A stretch of 64,000 bases of DNA, from NCBI GenBank assembly GCA_029582165.1, contig CM055892.1, forward strand, positions 8,836,254 through 8,900,253, read 5' to 3'. Shown here in pieces: positions 52,767 to 63,959 of this stretch. The stretch is from Portulaca oleracea (Eukaryota; Streptophyta; Magnoliopsida; Caryophyllales; Portulacaceae). Position 1 is the first letter of the stretch. The number at the start of each line of letters is the position of its first letter. The notes beneath the pieces are model-generated. The model saw only the letters and a program-made list of their open reading frames with translations. It was not told the origin of the DNA and did no database searches. Both the position numbers and the translations under genes were made by a program.

Positions 52767-54480
52767 TGTTTAGACCCGATTTCGTGTCTAAATAACGCCT
52801 AAATCCTTAGGCTTTTCACTTGTTTCGTAGTTTGTTTTAATAACTTTTAATGCGTTTTAGTTACTTTTGTAGTTTCCGAAGGGTTTCACTCAAAATTATT
52901 CCAAATGGGCCAATTTTGCACCAATCTTGGGAATCCCGAGATTCCCCAAGATTCCTCGAGCCCTGATCGTGTCAAAGGAAGAGGATTAGAAGGGTCGGTC
53001 ATGTCGAAAGGCAGCGGAAGCGGCAGTGAAGAGTACTCTAAAGGAAAGCGTGGTAGAGAGGCGTGGCCACGGTCATATGGACCGTAGCCACGGTATGATG
53101 GAGCCAAGACCAAAGTGAAGAGTCCTTGCACCCGAACTAGACCGTGCTCACGGTCACTTTGATCGTGGTCACGATGGGATCTTCGCCCTGCCTAAGGAAG
53201 AAGCTGACCGAACTAGACCGTGGCCACGGTCTCCCATGACCGTAGCCACGGCGGTGCGAAGGAGCGAAAAGTTGTCAGCCCTAATCGCCTAGACCGTGAC
53301 CACGGTGCATGGGGACCGTGCCCACAGTGATGCGAAACGAAGAAAAGAAATCGCCTGCCTTACGCAGGACCGTGGCCGCATCGGGGTGGCCGTGCTCACG
53401 GTCCCTACGCCGATTTTATCATTGTGTAAAATGATAAGATTTGAGTAACAACCTTGATTACTATTTAATGTATTTAGGTCATTTCTGCTAAAGAGGAGAT
53501 TAGACAGCAGCTTTACCTATCTTTTATGATACTTTAGCACTCTTTATCACATTTTAAGTCTTAGATTAGTGGGATTAAGGAAGATCTTTGCTGAGATTAT
53601 TAGTTTTTGTATTGTATTCTCTTGGTTATTATTGGAAGTTTGAGGATTATTCTCAACTTTGGTGCATTGGAGCTTTATTATTCTGAAGTTTTCTCCTTTA
53701 TCATCATAATCAATGAGCATTTCTTAACCTTTCTCTCCCTAATTTATTGTTTATTTACTAATCTCTGTTTTTAGTTATTATTGATATTGTTGGTGTTATT
53801 GAATGTTTATTGTTATCTTGTTTACTCTTTTAAGCATGAATGAAGTTGTTGATGTTATTATCATGATAGTTAGGATGTTTAGTGGCTAGAACCTTAATGG
53901 GTTAGGGAGATATTAAGGGTGTGAATGGGTGATTAGGTTTGGGTTAGCAATATTAGTGAGTAACTAGTTAGCAAATCAACTTCTTAATTCTATCATTCCC
54001 TCAAGTGGGATGTATTTAGGTGCGAAAGCATCCCGAATACATCCAATGCTTGTTGGAAGGTAGGAATTAGGATAGTTAGTATTCTAGTTCGGGAAAGCGA
54101 ATAGAAACTAACTAGGAAATTCCGTTCTATTAACTTTCCCGGGTCTGTCTATGGATTTCGGGGAAGTTAATCCGGACTATCCTTGAAAGAGGAAGCCCGA
54201 TGGGTATTTTTCCAACGGAATTACCATTTGATTTCCCTTTCTCGTTACTCTCTTGTTGCGAAACCCATTTCCTCATTCCCGTTTGCATCCCGAAAGTCTC
54301 CCGACACCCATTGTTTCACCTTTTTGACTGAACATAGCGTGTTTATGTTGTTTTCAACCTAAAGTCTATCAACCTTTCATGATCGTAAACCATATTTAGA
54401 GTCAACTAGCTGCAGCTAAGGCCCCTAGCTCCCTGTGGAAGAAGGATAAAACTGTGGTCTTACAAACCACTCGACTAATA
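52767..54480 (+). repeat. Ath-2 3' LTR
   Basis: 1714 bp, TGTTTAGACCCGATTTCGTG to CGACTAATA; the last CA has become TA. Near-identical to the 5' LTR over 41230-42305. Confidence 0.9.
53062..53402. promoter_or_regulatory. array of 10 dyads in Ath-2 3' LTR
   Basis: Pairs start at 53062+53083, 53143+53164, 53219+53241, 53295+53317, 53371+53391 (spacing 21, 21, 22, 22, 20); pairs repeat every 76-81 bp. The first unit has lost its first CC and the right unit of pair 2 and both of pair 5 are degenerate. Confidence 0.88.
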
Positions 54481-55374
54481 GTTTGTTAGGTAAGACAGAT
54501 CCCGGGATTAGATCAATCTTATGCTGAATGTCTCGTTCAGGTGGTAAACCTAGAGGCATCTCTTCAGGAAACACATGAGTGTATTGTTCCAGAAGAGGAG
54601 GGACAAGGGGATGGACGTCTGCTTCGTGAGTTGGGACGTCAGTTTGGGAAATTTTGTAGCTGGAATCTGTGTTTAGGTCTAAGAGAATGATCTCTTTATG
54701 TTCACTGAACTCATAATGTTCAGCAGACATAGCAGGGATTGGGTTTGGATTAATCTCTTTAGGTTAGGACGGAAGGGTTATTTTAAGTGGAGCTAGGGTG
54801 ATTTTTTTGTGGTTGAACCTGAAAGTGTAGGTGTTGGCTCTTCCATCATGCATCACACTCCTGTCAAATAACCTGTAATCCTTCACCCTGATGAAGCCAT
54901 TGAATGGTGTAGGGTTTGGGATGTGGACTGGTTTCCAGTTGAAGTTTGTCCACCATAGTTGTTGAAGCCACGTTGGTGCAGCTTCCTCCATCAACGATTA
55001 AAGAGCAGACTTTCCCTTTTATGGTGCAGCGAGACTGAAAGATAGCCTCTCGTTGTTGTTACTCTTCAGGAACAATAGAACTGTTGAGTATCTTCCTCAT
55101 GAAAAGTAATTCATGAGCCATGGTAGGGTTGGAACATCCAGAGTGACGTTGGGTAGGGAGGGATAATGTGTTTAGGCTATTTATGGAGTTTAGGATTGCA
55201 GGCTGGTACTGAAGGTTTGAAGGTTATGTGTTTGGGCTTGCAGGTTTAAGCATTGGACTTGCAGGTCTGGATTTTAGACTTGCAGGTTAAGCTTTAGACT
55301 TGCAGGTTAGGCTATTGGAGTCAAAGGTTACGTGTTTGGTTTACACTCAACTTTAACCTAGAGCTCTGATACCA
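54481..55374 (-). pseudogene. Gy-2 protease and RT lead-in, deleted
   Basis: From the primer site (55363-55374, minus TGGTATCAGAGC) a repeat-bearing leader leads to A-H-E-L-L-F-M-R-K-I-L (near 55120), then the protease region with D-G-G-S-C-T-N near 54985. An internal deletion near 54880 joins the following segment to R-L-F-D-R-S-V-M-H-D-G-R-A-N-T. The RT lead-in F-P-E-E-M-P-L-G-L-P-P and IQHKIDLIPGSVLPNK ends at the Ath-2 border. Gag and its zinc knuckle are absent. Confidence 0.82.
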
Positions 55375-55378
55375 CTTT

Positions 55379-56796
55379 TGATGTATTACCGGATCAAGAA
55401 AGAACCTTAATCCAATAATACATGAAATCACGTGTAACCCAACAACAGAAGGGGGGTAGTTCACGAGATTAGGAAGAGAGAAGGGGAAGGTTTTCGTGAA
55501 ATAGCATTCTTTGTGGCTGATGTTTTGCCGTTAGGGCTTTTGTGGTTTCAAGATTCAAGAAAGATTGAATCTTGAACGGGGAAGAGAGAAAAGATGATCG
55601 AATCTTTGATGGAAGTATGGAGGGGTTGACGTGATTAGGAAGGGGAGAGAGAGGATTTGACGTGAGGTTGAGTGGGAGGATAGGGGAATGTAGTTTGTTG
55701 GATGAGAAAGAGAGTTTGTTGGATGAGAGAGAGAGTTTGTTGGAGGAGAGAGAAGGTTGTTATGGAGGGAGAGAGAGAGGAAGGGTGACGTTTGAGAGAG
55801 GGGGAAGGGTGGCGATTTTGTGGAGGTTTAAGTAGGTGGAAGTGGCGTTGGGATGAGGGGGTAGGATAGAGGGTTGAATGTGACTTAACTGTATTGACAG
55901 AAAGTTCACAATGTAATTACCTTAACTATATTGATAGAAAGGTAAGAACGGATAGAACTAGGTTTCTAACTTGAATCCACAAGATAGACAACCTAGGGCT
56001 AACTTGATCTAGACCGCAACCTAGGATCAAGCTCTTCCTAACCATTTGGGTGCCATGCCAAGATACAATAGAAGAAAGGGGAGAGGATTTATCCAAATAC
56101 TCTAGGGGGTAAGCTCAAAGCTTGATTCATATTTCTAAACTGATGTGTTTAATGGATTACAAGCCTCGACTATTTATACTAGGGGAGTCCTTAAGAGACT
56201 TGTATTCTTACTTGGCGTGAGAGCCAAGTTATACTAGCCTAGGAGTCTCTTACTTGGCGTGCAAGCCAAGGAGAACTCGTCCATCTACTCCTACTCTCCC
56301 TTGGATTAGGAATCCTTATCCTAGGGGGGTTGTTTGTAACAAACTTTATCCTAATTGGTTTTGGCTTTCCTAATCCAAATTGGATTAGTTACAAGTAGCC
56401 AAATCCTTCTAGGACTCCTCACAAGTGACGCCTACTCTAACTAAGCCACACGAAATAGTAAACCTAGGATGATCAAGTTTATATTTCACATGTCATCTTA
56501 CATTATTCTAAAATAATTAAAACACACCAAAACTATTAAAAGCTATAATTAAATAAATTACATCCAAAAATCAAGGTAATAGAATTGGACTTGGATTCTT
56601 GACTTGGACGTATGGTATTTTGGGCTTGGCGAGATGTTTGGTCCAACTTTAGGATGTTTGGACATCCTCTTGAAATAGGCTGCACACTACATGAGTAGAC
56701 CTTTGGACTTCCACGTTGTACCCATCTTCTATGGCCCGTTCCACTTCTTTGTAAATGATTTGGATTTCTTGACAGGAAGTGGACTGCTTTCCATCA
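55379..56796 (-). repeat. Gy-2 5' LTR (type A)
   Basis: 1418 bp, near-identical to the solo LTR 19281-20703, including the GA-rich repeat (55680-55790). It is followed on the right by AAAAC and Host-LTR sequence. Confidence 0.9.
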
Positions 56797-56867
56797 AAAA
56801 CACCACCAAAAGATTGGATAAAGTAATCTAGATTTTGGGAGAAAACTTAGGGAAACCCTAACCAATG
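56797..56867 (-). repeat. Host-LTR segment 3, copy 2 (left piece)
   Basis: AAAACACCACCAAAAGATTGG through AACCCTAACCAATG, matching 20704-20774. It breaks off at the Athila fragment. Confidence 0.85.
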
Positions 56868-58136
56868 GTGACCAAATGCGAGGGAGGGCAACACTCCTCT
56901 CGGTTGTTTCGTTGTTTTCAAATTTGGACGCGAGTTTTTAAAGTCTTTTGATTCCCGTTAAACCCTTGTTGTGTTTTTGCTGCGGGGTTTCGCTTGTTAC
57001 AAGGTGTAGGGAGTTAAAAACCTTCAAGAATGTCCTTTTTCTGTGTTTGGTGTTTGTGAGATGCTCCTAACGGTTACTTTGGGAGGTTTAATCGCGTTTT
57101 CTTAGTTTGGATTGCGAGATCTTGTGAATCATACCCCTTGTTTTTCGTTCTTTTCGTTTTCTTCGGTTTTGTTTTCACTTTCCCTCTCTCCTTTTTCTTT
57201 GGCTTTTGTGGGTACAGCCGCTACAAACCCTCACGAGTCCATCTCGTCCACCCGGGCTGTCGGGGGGTTCAAAGGGCTTGGTGCATACGCTAAATGCACT
57301 CGTTTCTCTCCCACGACAGAGGAGTTTGTGTTAGTTAGTTAGTTTTATTTTGTTTTGCTCGGGACAAGCAAAGGTTTAAGTGTGGGGGGGTGTTTAGACC
57401 CGATTTCGTGTCTAAATAACGCCTAAATCCTTAGGCTTTTGATTTGTTTCGTAGTTTGTTTTAATAACTTTTAATGCGTTTTAGTTACTTTTGTAGTTTC
57501 CGAAGGGTTTCACTCAAAATGATTCCAAATGGGCCAATTTTGCACCAATCTTGGGAATCCCGAGATTCCCCAAGATTCCCCGAGCCCTGATCGTGTCAAA
57601 GGAAGAGGATTAGAAGGGTCGGTCATGTCGAAAGGCAGCGGAAGCGGAGGCAACGGCTGAAGAGTACTCTAAAGGAAACTGTGGCCGAGAGAGACCGTGG
57701 CCACGGTCATATGGACCGTAGCCACGGTATGATGGAGCCAAGACCAAAGTGAAGAGTCCTTGCACCCGAACTAGACCGTGGTCACGGTCACTTTGATCGT
57801 GGTCACGGTGGGATCTTCACCCTGCCTAAGGAAGAAGCTGACCGAACTAGACCGTGGCCACGGTCTCCCATGACCGTAGCCACGGCGGTGCGAAGGAGCG
57901 AAAAGTTGTCAGCCCTAATCGCCTAGACCGTGACCACGGTGCATGGGGACCGTGCCCACAGTGATGCAAAACGAAGAAAAGAAATCGCCTGCCTTACGCA
58001 GGACCGGCCGTGGCGCGATCGGGGTGGCCGTGCCTCACGGGCCCTTATGCATTGTGTAAAATGATGAGATTTGAGTAACAACCTTGATTACTATTTAATG
58101 TATTTAGGTCATTTCTGCTAAAGAGGAGATTAGACA
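56868..58136 (+). repeat. Athila fragment without element ends
   Basis: About 1.27 kb co-linear with 52245-53514 of Ath-2: 3' non-coding end, purine tract (57373-57389), LTR start TGTTTAGACCCG (about 57390) and LTR as far as GAGGAGATTAGACAG. It keeps the dyad pairs (57695+57716, 57776+57797, 57852+57874, 57928+57950). Neither edge is an LTR terminus. About 26 bp of Host-LTR sequence is missing at the site and AGC is shared at the right join. Confidence 0.88.
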
Positions 58137-58595
58137 GCTGCTAAAAAAGGGCGCTAAACGAGCTATTTATACTAAACCTAATATTTGGTTAAAAACAGAA
58201 CAAAAAATACGAAACAGCGCGTTCTCGCAGAAGCATGGCGCGGGCAAGTCACATGGTGGCGCGGGCGAGTCAGCTCTCTGTCCTCCATAGCTAGGCAACT
58301 CCAACGTGCCATCGTCAATCATCGGGGAAGACCGGAACGACGACTCGGGCGTGTCACTATTCTGGGCAGCTTTTCCCTGCCGAATGCAAACGCGCATAAC
58401 TTCTTCATCCGAACTCCATTTTAGGCCCGTAAGATATCGATGGAAAGCTCTCAGTGTGTACTTTAAGCTCCAAATACTTGACACCCATCAGATTGTATTG
58501 AAGGATTTATGACCCAAAGCGTGAAGGCGCGTCCATTCCAAAAACCCACGCTGACCCGTTTACGCTTATTCTTGCCGAAGGACTCCGAACCCTTT
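58137..58595 (-). repeat. Host-LTR segment 3, copy 2 (right piece)
   Basis: Matches 20803-21278 (GCTGCTA(G/A)AAAAGGG through GGACTCCGAACCCTTT), with the minus-strand TATA box GTTTAGTATAAATAGC. A 20-bp segment containing the second GAGTCA repeat is shorter here. Confidence 0.85.
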
Positions 58596-60072
58596 TGATG
58601 TATTACCGGATCAAGAAAGGTTCTTGATTCCAACAACACATGAAACACGTGTAACCAAACAATAAGGAGGGGGGTAGTTCACAAGATTAAGGAGGGAAGA
58701 GAGGGGTGGTTCTCGTAAAAGGGGTTCTTTGTGGAGGTTATTTGCCGTGAGGGCATTTGTGGTTTCAAAATTCAAGAAGGGTAGAATCTTGAACGGGAAG
58801 AGGATGAGATGGACGAATCTTGGATCGAGGCTGGGAGGGGGTTGACGTGAGGATGGGGAAGAGAGAGGGAGGTGTGGCTTTGGATTTGAGGATAAGGGGG
58901 AAAAGTATTAGTTTGTTGGAGGAGAGAGAGGGAGTTTGTTGGGAGGTTGTTATGGAGAGAGAAGTTGGTGTGTTTGTTGAGGAGGTGGGTGACGTTTTGT
59001 GGGGAGTGAAGGAGGTGGAAAGTGGCGTGTGGTTTGAGGGGATAGGAGATAGGGTTGGGTTGTGACTTACTTGTATTGACAGAAAGCTCACAAAGTAATT
59101 ACCTTAACTATATTGATAGAAAAGTAAGAATGGATAGAACTAGGTTTCTAACTTGAATCAACAAGATAGACAACATAGGGCTAACTTGATCTAGACCGCA
59201 ACCTAGGATCAAGCTCTTCCTAACCACTTGGGTGCCATGCCAAGATACAATAGAAGAAAAGAGTGATAGTTTATCCAAACACTCGAGAGAAAGCTAAAAG
59301 CTTAACTTTTTTCATAATACAAAAAGGGTTTGTTTGCCTTGAAAGGCTACAATCCTATTTATACTAGGAGAGTCCTTAAGGGACTAGAACTCCTACTTGG
59401 CGTGCAAGTCAACTAATCCAACCTAAAGGGACTCTAACTTGGCGTGCAATCCAAGTTAAGCTCCCTATTCTAGACGCCATCTAATACTACTCTCCCTTGG
59501 ATTCGAATCCTTATCCTAGGGGGAGTTTGTTACAACTAACCTTATCCTAGTTGGTTTGGCTTTCCTAATCCAATTTGGAATAGTTACAAAATAGCCAACT
59601 CTATCTAGGAATCAAAAGTGACGCCTAATCTATCAATACCACACGAGATATTAAACCTAGGATGAGCAAGTTTATAATTCAGTTGTCATCTTACATTATT
59701 CTAAAAATAAAAACATACCAAAATTATTAAAAGTTATAATTAAATAAATTACATCCAAAAATCAAGATAATAAAACTTGGCTTGAGTTCTTGAATTTGGA
59801 CGTATGATACTCTTGGGCTTGACGTAATATTGAGCCTAATTCTAGGATGTTTGGACATCCTCTTGAAATAATAAGCACACCATGTGAATGGGCCTTTGCA
59901 ATTCCACTTTGTATCCTCCTTCTTTAATCCACTTTTGTAGATGACCCGATTCTTCCTTGTTGGGCTTGTATTAGATGAAGTCCTTTGATGAAGGTCCCTA
60001 TATGTATGATGGATCTTCAATTCGGCCTTCTTGATTGGGCCTAAGGGAATAAGCGTGGGCTGATTTCCATCA
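58596..60072 (-). repeat. Gy-4 3' LTR
   Basis: 1477 bp, near-identical to 62228-63714. The adjoining frame continues about 115 codons into it. Confidence 0.9.
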
Positions 60073-61310
60073 TTCCCCCCTAGTTGAAAGATGTTTGTCC
60101 TCAAACTTGGAGATTCAAGTTCAAAGACTTCAGTTGGCCTAACTGCAAACTCCACGTGAATCAGGACCTTCACGTAAATCATGGTTGCTCCAGTAAACTC
60201 TACGTGAGTCAGTGCCTTCACGTGAGTATTGATCTCCTCAGTAGATGGTTCGGGCTGCTCTCCATTATTCTCCATGAACCTTGGGTCCCCAAAGGTGAGA
60301 CCAAGGCTAGGCAGATCTCCAGCATTATTCTCTGGTTGCCACAAATTTGGCTTGGAACTTGCTGGACTGAAATAGATCTTCATACTGTACAAGCGAAGTT
60401 GGCTTCCATTCTCTTCCATAAATCTAGGGTCATCGAACTTCTCACAGTAATAAGTTAAAGGATGACCCTCTTGAGATGGAATTGATAGGACAGTTCCAAT
60501 ACTAACTCCAAAAACATCACACTCAACTTCAGACTTCTTATCAAAGCTGTGTAGGGTTAGGACAAGTGTGGTGCAGAGTTTTCTTTTGCTGGTGTCGAAC
60601 ACTTGCTGGATGGTAGAAGTCCATGAAGACTCCTTAGACTTTAGTAGCTCGGCTATAGGTGATAGAATAGTACTGAAATTCTTCACAAACCTCTTATAGA
60701 AAGAAGTCAAGCCGTAGAAGATTCGATCACCAAGAATACTAGTTGGAGTAGACCACTCCTTGCTAGATTTGACTTTTTCTTCATCAATCTGGATCACTTC
60801 AACCGAGAGTACGTAGCCAAGAAGGACTATGTTGTTGATGAACATGTAACACTTGAATAGACTCACATGCATCTTTTCGTGAGCTAAGATCTCCAGAACA
60901 GATTGGAGGTAAAAAGTATGTTCTTTCTCACTCTTGCTATTCACAAGCATGTCATCAAAGTAGGCAGCAACACACTTGCTAATAAGGGGCTTCAAAACTT
61001 GATTCATCAATCTCATTCTTGGACCAATCTCTGAAACGACTCGGGTATCATCTAGTTCGTCCATTAGATCTTCAATTTTAGGAAACCTGTACTTGATAGG
61101 ACTTTTGTTGATGCACATACGTTGGTTTCCAACTTCCTTCGTTTTCACAAGGGTAGGGGCGTCACATAGACTGCAGCTTTCCATAATCACACCCTTGGTT
61201 TGAAGATCGTCACCCTGCCTTTGAACCCCTTGAACGTCACTAGGGTTTACGTGACCTGCTGCCTCATCATGCTGAATAGATCTAGGAATAAGATCATGCT
61301 GGAGGGGCAA
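59727..61310 (-). pseudogene. Gy-4 RT/RNase H remnant, open into the LTR
   Basis: 527 codons. The start is the RT lead-in, then a deletion near residue 95 joins V-V-S-E-I-G-P to R-M-R-L-M-N-Q-V-L-K, removing the first catalytic Asp region. A-Y-F-D-D-M-L-V-N (YxDD) and F-L/Y-G-x-x-S-F-Y-K-R-F-V-K-N-F remain, then F-D-K-K-S-E-V-E-C-D-V-F as a damaged RNase H start. The remainder is replaced by a segment with two versions of D-P-R-F-M-E-x-N-G and repeats of H-V-E-F type, ending S-L-R-T-N-I-F-Q-L-G-G at the purine tract. The last 115 codons lie in the LTR. Long openness despite missing domains is unusual. Confidence 0.85.
60073..60084 (-). promoter_or_regulatory. Gy-4 polypurine tract
   Basis: Minus strand CAACTAGGGGGGAA before TGATGGAAATC; the same pattern is seen in Gy-2 and Gy-3. 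Confidence 0.8.
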
Positions 61311-61328
61311 TCCTGGTAATATCTCTTC

Positions 61329-61976
61329 TTAGAACACAGGAGAAGGTTGTCCCAACTGAGGGGTGACGAGAGGATGGGGGATTTCGTGGCTTTGGTTTTC
61401 ATGGCTAGGGTTTGTGTTTAGGTTTGAAGGAATGATCCCCATATGTTCACTAAACTCAGGGCGTTTAGTGGTCATAGAGTTGACGAGGTTTTGATCATCC
61501 TTCTTGGGTGGGGACGGTTGGGAGATTTTAAGTGGAGCTAGGGTGATTTTCTTGCTGTTGAGCCTGAGGGTGTAAGTATTGGCTCTTCCATCATGCATCA
61601 CGCTCCTATCAAATAGCCATGGTCTTCCCAGCAGAATATGACAAGCATCCATAGGCAAAACGTCACACCATAAAGATTCTTGAAAAGATTTGCCAATGGA
61701 AAAGCTTACCAAACATCTTTGAGTCACTTGTAGATCTTCACCCTGATTGAGCCACTGGATGGTGAATGGCTTTGGATGGGGATTCGTTTCCAACTGAAGT
61801 TTGTCCACCATAGTAGTTGATGCCACATTAGTGCTGCTTCCACCATCAATGATTAATGAACAGACTTTTCCTCGGATGGTACAACGAGACTGAAAGATAG
61901 CCTCTCGTTGTTGTTGATCTTCAGGAACGATCGAACTACTGAGGATCCTCCTCATAAAGAGCAATTCGTGTGCCAT
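61329..61976 (-). pseudogene. Gy-4 protease
   Basis: Met at 61976 (M-A-H-E-L-L-F-M-R-R-I-L). C-S-L-I-I-D-G-G-S-S-T-N holds the catalytic Asp; then P-F-T-I-Q-W-L-N-Q-G-E-D and CHILLGRPWLFDRSVMHDG follow. It ends in a linker at 61329, after which the RT lead-in starts in another frame. The upstream gag is missing, so the start may be artificial. Confidence 0.86.
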
Positions 61977-62211
61977 GGTAGGGGCTTGGAACGTCCAGAG
62001 TAGCGTTGGGTAAGGAAGGGATAATGTGTTTGGGCTATTTGTGGAGTTTAGGGTTGCAGGTTAGTACTGAAGGTTTGTGTTTGGTATTGCAGGTTTAAGG
62101 TTTGGACTTACAGGTCAAGCTTTTAGACTTGCAGGTTAAGCTTTGGACTTGCAGGTTAAGCTATTGGAATCGAAGGTTACGTTTTTGGTTTACACTCAAC
62201 ACTAACCTAGA
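61977..62211 (-). repeat. Gy-4 leader with repeated AACTTGCAGGTT words
   Basis: Between protease start and primer site the plus-strand phrase GGACTTGCAGGTTAAGCTTT recurs about five times (62070-62165). It corresponds to the leaders of Gy-2 and Gy-3. Confidence 0.7.
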
Positions 62212-62223
62212 GCTCTGATACCA
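62212..62223 (-). promoter_or_regulatory. Gy-4 primer binding site
   Basis: Minus strand TGGTATCAGAGC, four bases inside the 5' LTR. Confidence 0.92.
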
Positions 62224-62227
62224 CTTT

Positions 62228-63714
62228 TGATGTATTACCGGATCAAGAAAGGTTCTTGATTCCAATAACACATGAAACACGTGTAACCAAACAATAAGGA
62301 GGGGGTAGTTCACAAGATTAAGGAGGGAAGAGAGGGGTGGTTCTCGTAAAAGGGGTTCTTTGTGGAGGTTATTTGCCGTGAGGGCTTTTGTGGTTTCAAA
62401 ATTCAAGAAGGGTTGAATCTTGAACGGGAAGATGCTGAGATGGACGAATCTTGGATGGAGGCTAGGAGGGGGCTTGACGTGAGGATGGGGAAGAGAGAGA
62501 GGGAGGTGTGGCGTTGGATTTGAGGATGAGGGGGAAAAGTATTAGTTTGTTGGAGGACAGAGAGGGAGTTTGTTGGGAGGTTGTTATGGAGAGAGAAGAG
62601 AGAAGGAGGTGTGTTTGTTGAGGAGGTGGGTGACGTTTTGTGGGGAGTGAAGGAGGTGGAAAGTGGCGTGTGGTTTGAGGGGATAGGAGATAGGGTTGGG
62701 TGGTGACTTAACTGTATTGACAGAAAGCTCACAAAGTAATTACCTTAACTATATTGATAGAAATGTAAGAACGGATAGAACTAGGTTTCTAACTTGAATC
62801 CACAAGATAGACAACCTAGGGCTAACTTGATCTAGACCGCAACCTAGGATCAAGCTCTTCCTAACCACTTGGGCGCCATGCCAAGATACAATAGAAGAAA
62901 AGGGTGAGAGTTTATCCAAACACTCGAGAGAAAACTAAAAGCTTAACTATTTTCATAATTCAAAAAGGGTGTGTTTGCCTTGAGAGACTACAATCCTATT
63001 TATACTAGGGGAGTCCTTAAGGGACTAGAACTCCTACTTGGCGTGCAAGCCAACTAATCTAACCTAAAGGGACTCTAACTTGGCGTGCAATCCAAGTTAA
63101 GCTCCCTATTCTAGACGGCATCTAATACAACTCTCCCTTGGATTAGAATCCTTATCCTAGGGGGTGTTTGTTACAACTAACCTTATCCTAGTTGGTTTGG
63201 CTTTCCTAATCCAATTTGGATTAGTTACAAAATAGCCAACTCTATCTAGGAATCAAGAGTGACGCCTAATTTATCAATACCACACGAGATATTAAACCTA
63301 GGATGAGCAAATTTATAATTCACTTGTCATCTTACATTATTCTAAAAATAAAAACACAACAAAATTATAAAAAGCTATAATTAAATAAATTACATCCAAA
63401 AATCAAATTAATAACACTTGGCTTGAGTTCTTGAATTTGGACGTGTGATACTCTTGGGCTTGGCGTGATATTGAGCCTAATTCTAGGATGTTTGGACATC
63501 CTCTTGAAATAATAAGCACACCATGTGAATGGGCCTTTGCAATTCTAGTTTATATCCTCCTTCTTTAATCAACCTTTTGTAGATGACCCGATTCTTCGTT
63601 GTTGGGCTTGTATTGGACGAAGTCCTTTAATGAAGGTCCCCATATGTATGATGGATCTTCAATTGGGCATTCTTGATTGGGCCTAGGGGAACAAGCGTGG
63701 GCTGATTTCCATCA
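62228..63714 (-). repeat. Gy-4 5' LTR
   Basis: 1487 bp; plus-strand ends TGATGTATTACCGGATCAAG and GGGCTGATTTCCATCA. Confidence 0.92.
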
Positions 63715-63959
63715 AATTTTAAAGGCCCGAAGTACGTCCCAATGAGGACCCGTAGCTCTACTCCCATGGTCTGGGGTCCCATTTGAAGTAGATGCCACAC
63801 CCGATGCCGATCAACTCATGACTCCAGGGCCCTGGATCTACCTAGAAATGGATCCCACCCCCGACCCTAAAATTGTTTTGCTTGTTTTTCATGGAAAGAG
63901 TGCGGGAGGACTTCGTACCCATGAAAAGTGAGTCTCGGGCCTCATCCCGATACGTTCCA
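63715..63959 (-). repeat. Host-LTR segment 4 (5' end of the LTR)
   Basis: Continues Host-LTR to its 5' terminus TGGAACGTATCGGG (minus strand, 63959). This U3-like part differs in sequence from the CRM-1 U3, so the two families share only their 3' halves closely. Confidence 0.7.

Larger units (their letters stand above)
41122..54480 (+). mobile_element. Ath-2, Athila-like element with gag, pol and env-like ORF
   Basis: Truncated 5' LTR (41122-42305), primer site 42309-42326, gag, protease, RT/RNase H, integrase, intergenic dyad array, env-like ORF, long 3' non-coding region, purine tract 52751-52766 and full 3' LTR 52767-54480. Order and motifs match the Athila group. Each ORF carries at least one stop or shift and the integrase lacks one catalytic Asp. 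The first ~530 bp of the 5' LTR are absent and no target duplication can be read. Confidence 0.92.
21279..56796 (-). mobile_element. Gy-2, Ty3/gypsy retrotransposon (defective), split by Gy-3 and Ath-2
   Basis: Minus-strand order: 5' LTR (56796-55379), primer site, protease and RT lead-in (55374-54481), Ath-2, RT end to RNase H to integrase zinc region (41121-40398), Gy-3, integrase (23004-21926), purine tract and 3' LTR (21925-21279). Gag and most of RT are missing. The integrase frame runs through the Gy-3 insertion with a CTTCC duplication on each side. The left LTR is chimeric, so the current left border is not the original integration border. Confidence 0.82.
58596..63714 (-). mobile_element. 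Gy-4, gypsy element (type B LTRs), pol mostly deleted
   Basis: LTRs 58596-60072 and 62228-63714, primer site 62212-62223, purine tract 60073-60084. The internal region is only 2.15 kb: a leader with ACTTGCAGGTTAAG repeats, a protease and a deleted RT/RNase H frame. Gag, knuckle and integrase are missing. Flanks CCTTT (58591-58595) and AATTT (63715-63719) agree at 3 of 5, so the target duplication is weak or decayed; Host-LTR continues on both sides. Confidence 0.9.
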
